A stretch of 64,000 nucleotides of DNA from an uncultured Alistipes sp. (GTDB lineage: Bacteria > Bacteroidota > Bacteroidia > Bacteroidales > Rikenellaceae), in the NCBI GenBank assembly GCA_947591475.1, contig CANQDE010000001.1:1-64000 (forward strand), in the 5' to 3' direction. The notes under the pieces were generated by a model that saw only the letters and a program-made list of their open reading frames with translations, was not told the DNA's origin and searched no databases. The stretch's first letter is position 1. Every line of letters begins with the position of its first letter. Positions 62,880 to 64,000 of this stretch are shown piece by piece. The position numbers were made by a program, and so were the translations under genes.

Positions 62880-63482
62880 ATGGAAACGACTGTCTATTTT
62901 GCCGACAAAGCGGTGCGGTTCGCAACGGAAGCGCCTGCGGATGTCGCAGCCGAAGCCGTCATCGGCACCCCGACGGATATAACCCGTGCCAAGATACTCA
63001 AAATTCTCGAAAATTGCAATTCGGTGTGCGTGGCGACGCCGAATCCCGACGAGGCGTTCGCTCGTTTCGCGGCGGATTTCACGCAGGTCGAAGCGGCCGG
63101 CGGCATCGTCGTCGACGATGCGGGACGTTGGCTGATGATCTACCGGAACGGCCGCTGGGATTTTCCTAAGGGGCACATTGAGCAAGGCGAGGACCGTGAA
63201 ACTTGCGCCGAGCGGGAGATTGCCGAAGAGACGGGCGTTCGGGCTCGGGTCGTGCGACCGCTCTGTTCGACGTGGCATGCCTACTGGTTCCCGAAAACGG
63301 CGCGTTGGGAGTTGAAACGGACGCATTGGTTCGAACTCCGTGCCGAAACGTGCGACGGGTTGACGCCGCAGACGGAAGAGGGTATCGAACGGGTCTTGTG
63401 GGCTTCGCCGAAAGAGGTGTCGGAATCGTTGTTGAAAAACAGCTATCCGACGATTCGGTGTGTCGCCGCAGCGATGAAGTAA
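62880..63482 (+). CDS. NUDIX hydrolase
   Basis: A 200-residue protein. The ATG at 62880 is chosen because the longer open frame upstream reads antisense to the peptidase gene. Residues 1-75 form an extra N-terminal region. The NUDIX domain has VVDDAGRWLMIYRNGRWDFP and the box GHIEQGEDRETCAEREIAEE, which fits G-x5-E-x7-REUxEExGU. A substrate, a nucleoside diphosphate derivative, cannot be assigned. TATCTTCG at about 62820 is a possible -7 box. Confidence 0.88.
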   Translation: METTVYFADKAVRFATEAPADVAAEAVIGTPTDITRAKILKILENCNSVCVATPNPDEAFARFAADFTQVEAAGGIVVDDAGRWLMIYRNGRWDFPKGHIEQGEDRETCAEREIAEETGVRARVVRPLCSTWHAYWFPKTARWELKRTHWFELRAETCDGLTPQTEEGIERVLWASPKEVSESLLKNSYPTIRCVAAAMK

Positions 63483-63510
63483 GAAATCCGATTTTTGATT
63501 CGGTCGGCTT

Positions 63511-63598
63511 GTGGGGCGAAGCCTGCGGGGCTCGCTGTCTTCAGCAGCGGGCCTCCGCTGCCGGAGGCTTCGGCCCGCGCGACCTTAAGGCCGCCACA
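63511..63598. repeat. GC-rich dispersed repeat, copy 3
   Basis: It shares GCCTGCGG and the GGGCCTCCGCTGCCGGAGG core with copies 1 and 2. It runs directly into the 46-bp tandem repeats. Confidence 0.6.
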
Positions 63599-63710
63599 GA
63601 TGACGGCCTACCGTTATGGAAGCATTGATGCCCTTGCCAAGCAAGACGACGGCCTACTGTTACGGAAGCGCCGATGCCTTTGCTAAGCAGGATAATGGGC
63701 TACCGCGCTA
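63599..63710. repeat. 46-bp tandem repeats, about 2.4 units
   Basis: Units start at 63599, 63645 and 63691, exactly 46 bp apart. Each begins with a GAyGACGGCCTAC-like sequence; the first two end GCCAAGCA or GCTAAGCA, and the third is cut off after about 20 bp. They lie between the converging NUDIX and SRPBCC genes. Confidence 0.75.
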
Positions 63711-64000
63711 ATAAAAAGAACGAGCTATTCCTGCGGCGATTTGATCGAGGGCATCTTGGAGTTTGCCGCCGATCATCATCTTCATCATCATGTTCAGTTC
63801 GACATGCAGTACCAATCGCATGCGCGTGTCGTTTTCCGCAACCTCTTGCAGTTGAATCCAGAATGCGAAGTCGATGGGAACGCCTCCTTCGTCGCCGACG
63901 ATCTTGATTTGCTTCGGGGCGATGCGCTCCTCCATGCGGAGCTTGACCGTGAATCCCTTCGCTTTGAACGAACAGCGGTCTTCGGTGGCCTGCCACTCCT
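63708..64000 (-). CDS. SRPBCC/START-like protein (partial, runs off the window)
   Basis: The last 97 codons of a gene whose start is beyond the right edge. The visible protein reads EWQATEDRCSFKAKGFTVKL and then MEERIAPKQIKIVGDEGGVP, ending ALDQIAAGIARSFY. The beta-strand-rich sequence with a long C-terminal helix fits the SRPBCC (START/polyketide-cyclase) ligand-binding fold, a common small protein in Bacteroidetes. A Met within the visible part is internal, because the frame stays open to the edge. The ligand is unknown. Confidence 0.7.
   Translation of the reverse strand, partial: EWQATEDRCSFKAKGFTVKLRMEERIAPKQIKIVGDEGGVPIDFAFWIQLQEVAENDTRMRLVLHVELNMMMKMMIGGKLQDALDQIAAGIARSFY

Noticed and set aside
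1..64000. CRISPR arrays, rRNA and tRNA genes
   Set aside because: No regularly spaced repeat-spacer array and no rRNA or tRNA-like sequence was recognised on either strand; the only tandem repeat is the 46-bp unit at 63.6 kb, which has no spacers. A tRNA scan would settle the tRNA point.

Overview
The window is from a Bacteroidales genome, most likely Alistipes or another member of the Rikenellaceae. The evidence is the moderately GC-rich coding sequence, a SusC/SusD polysaccharide-utilisation locus, promoters of the Bacteroidetes form TTTG-N19-TAnnTTTG, a hybrid two-component (HTCS-like) regulator, PPDK, a class III ribonucleotide reductase and many S9/M48/M60 peptidases. The genus is inferred from gene content, not proven.

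Layout. (1) 1-9.4 kb, minus strand: a mobilizable element. It holds a MobC-like protein, a relaxase, a membrane protein, three tyrosine recombinases, an excisionase-like HTH protein, a winged-helix protein and a Bro-N protein. (2) 9.4-13.5 kb: an intact P-loop ATPase followed by a graveyard: a caspase-like gene fused by deletion to an ECF sigma factor, an anti-sigma gene cut by an amber codon, a frameshifted small secreted protein and a broken IS3-type transposase. (3) 13.8-39.6 kb, plus strand: a long, closely spaced polysaccharide-utilisation locus. The order is SusC, SusD, DUF1735 lipoprotein, two M60-like metallopeptidases with carbohydrate-binding N-termini, a metzincin-type peptidase, an (alpha/alpha)6 glycosidase, GH97, GH110, sialate O-acetylesterase, GH110, GH97, and a regulator that kept its sensor and AraC output but lost its kinase core. 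A damaged acyltransferase follows. (4) 40.4-41.3 kb: a scrambled relic of the same integrase end found at 8-9.4 kb, in the same orientation, so the locus lies between two direct copies of a mobile-element end. (5) 42.2-64 kb: housekeeping genes: M48 peptidase, mdh, gcvH, birA, dapD, prolyl oligopeptidase, aspartate kinase, ppdK, a small outer-membrane protein, a glycosyltransferase, dsbD, nrdG-nrdD behind a cobalamin riboswitch, a second S9 peptidase, a NUDIX protein and a partial SRPBCC protein.

How it works together. The locus looks built for host mucin-type glycoproteins. The metallopeptidases would cut glycosylated protein, GH110 would remove alpha-1,3-galactose (blood-group B or linear alpha-Gal caps), GH97 would act on further alpha-linked sugars, the esterase would deacetylate sialic acid, and SusC/SusD would import the products. 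No member of the SusC receptor's usual STN/anti-sigma circuit is present, and the only linked regulator is the phosphotransfer-dead HTCS relative.

The strongest observations are that regulator, the mucin glycopeptide locus and its mirror-image GH97-GH110 arrangement, a 67-bp REP-like element caught with filled and empty sites, and a B12 riboswitch ahead of B12-independent nrdDG, separated from it by an inverted-repeat-bounded insert.
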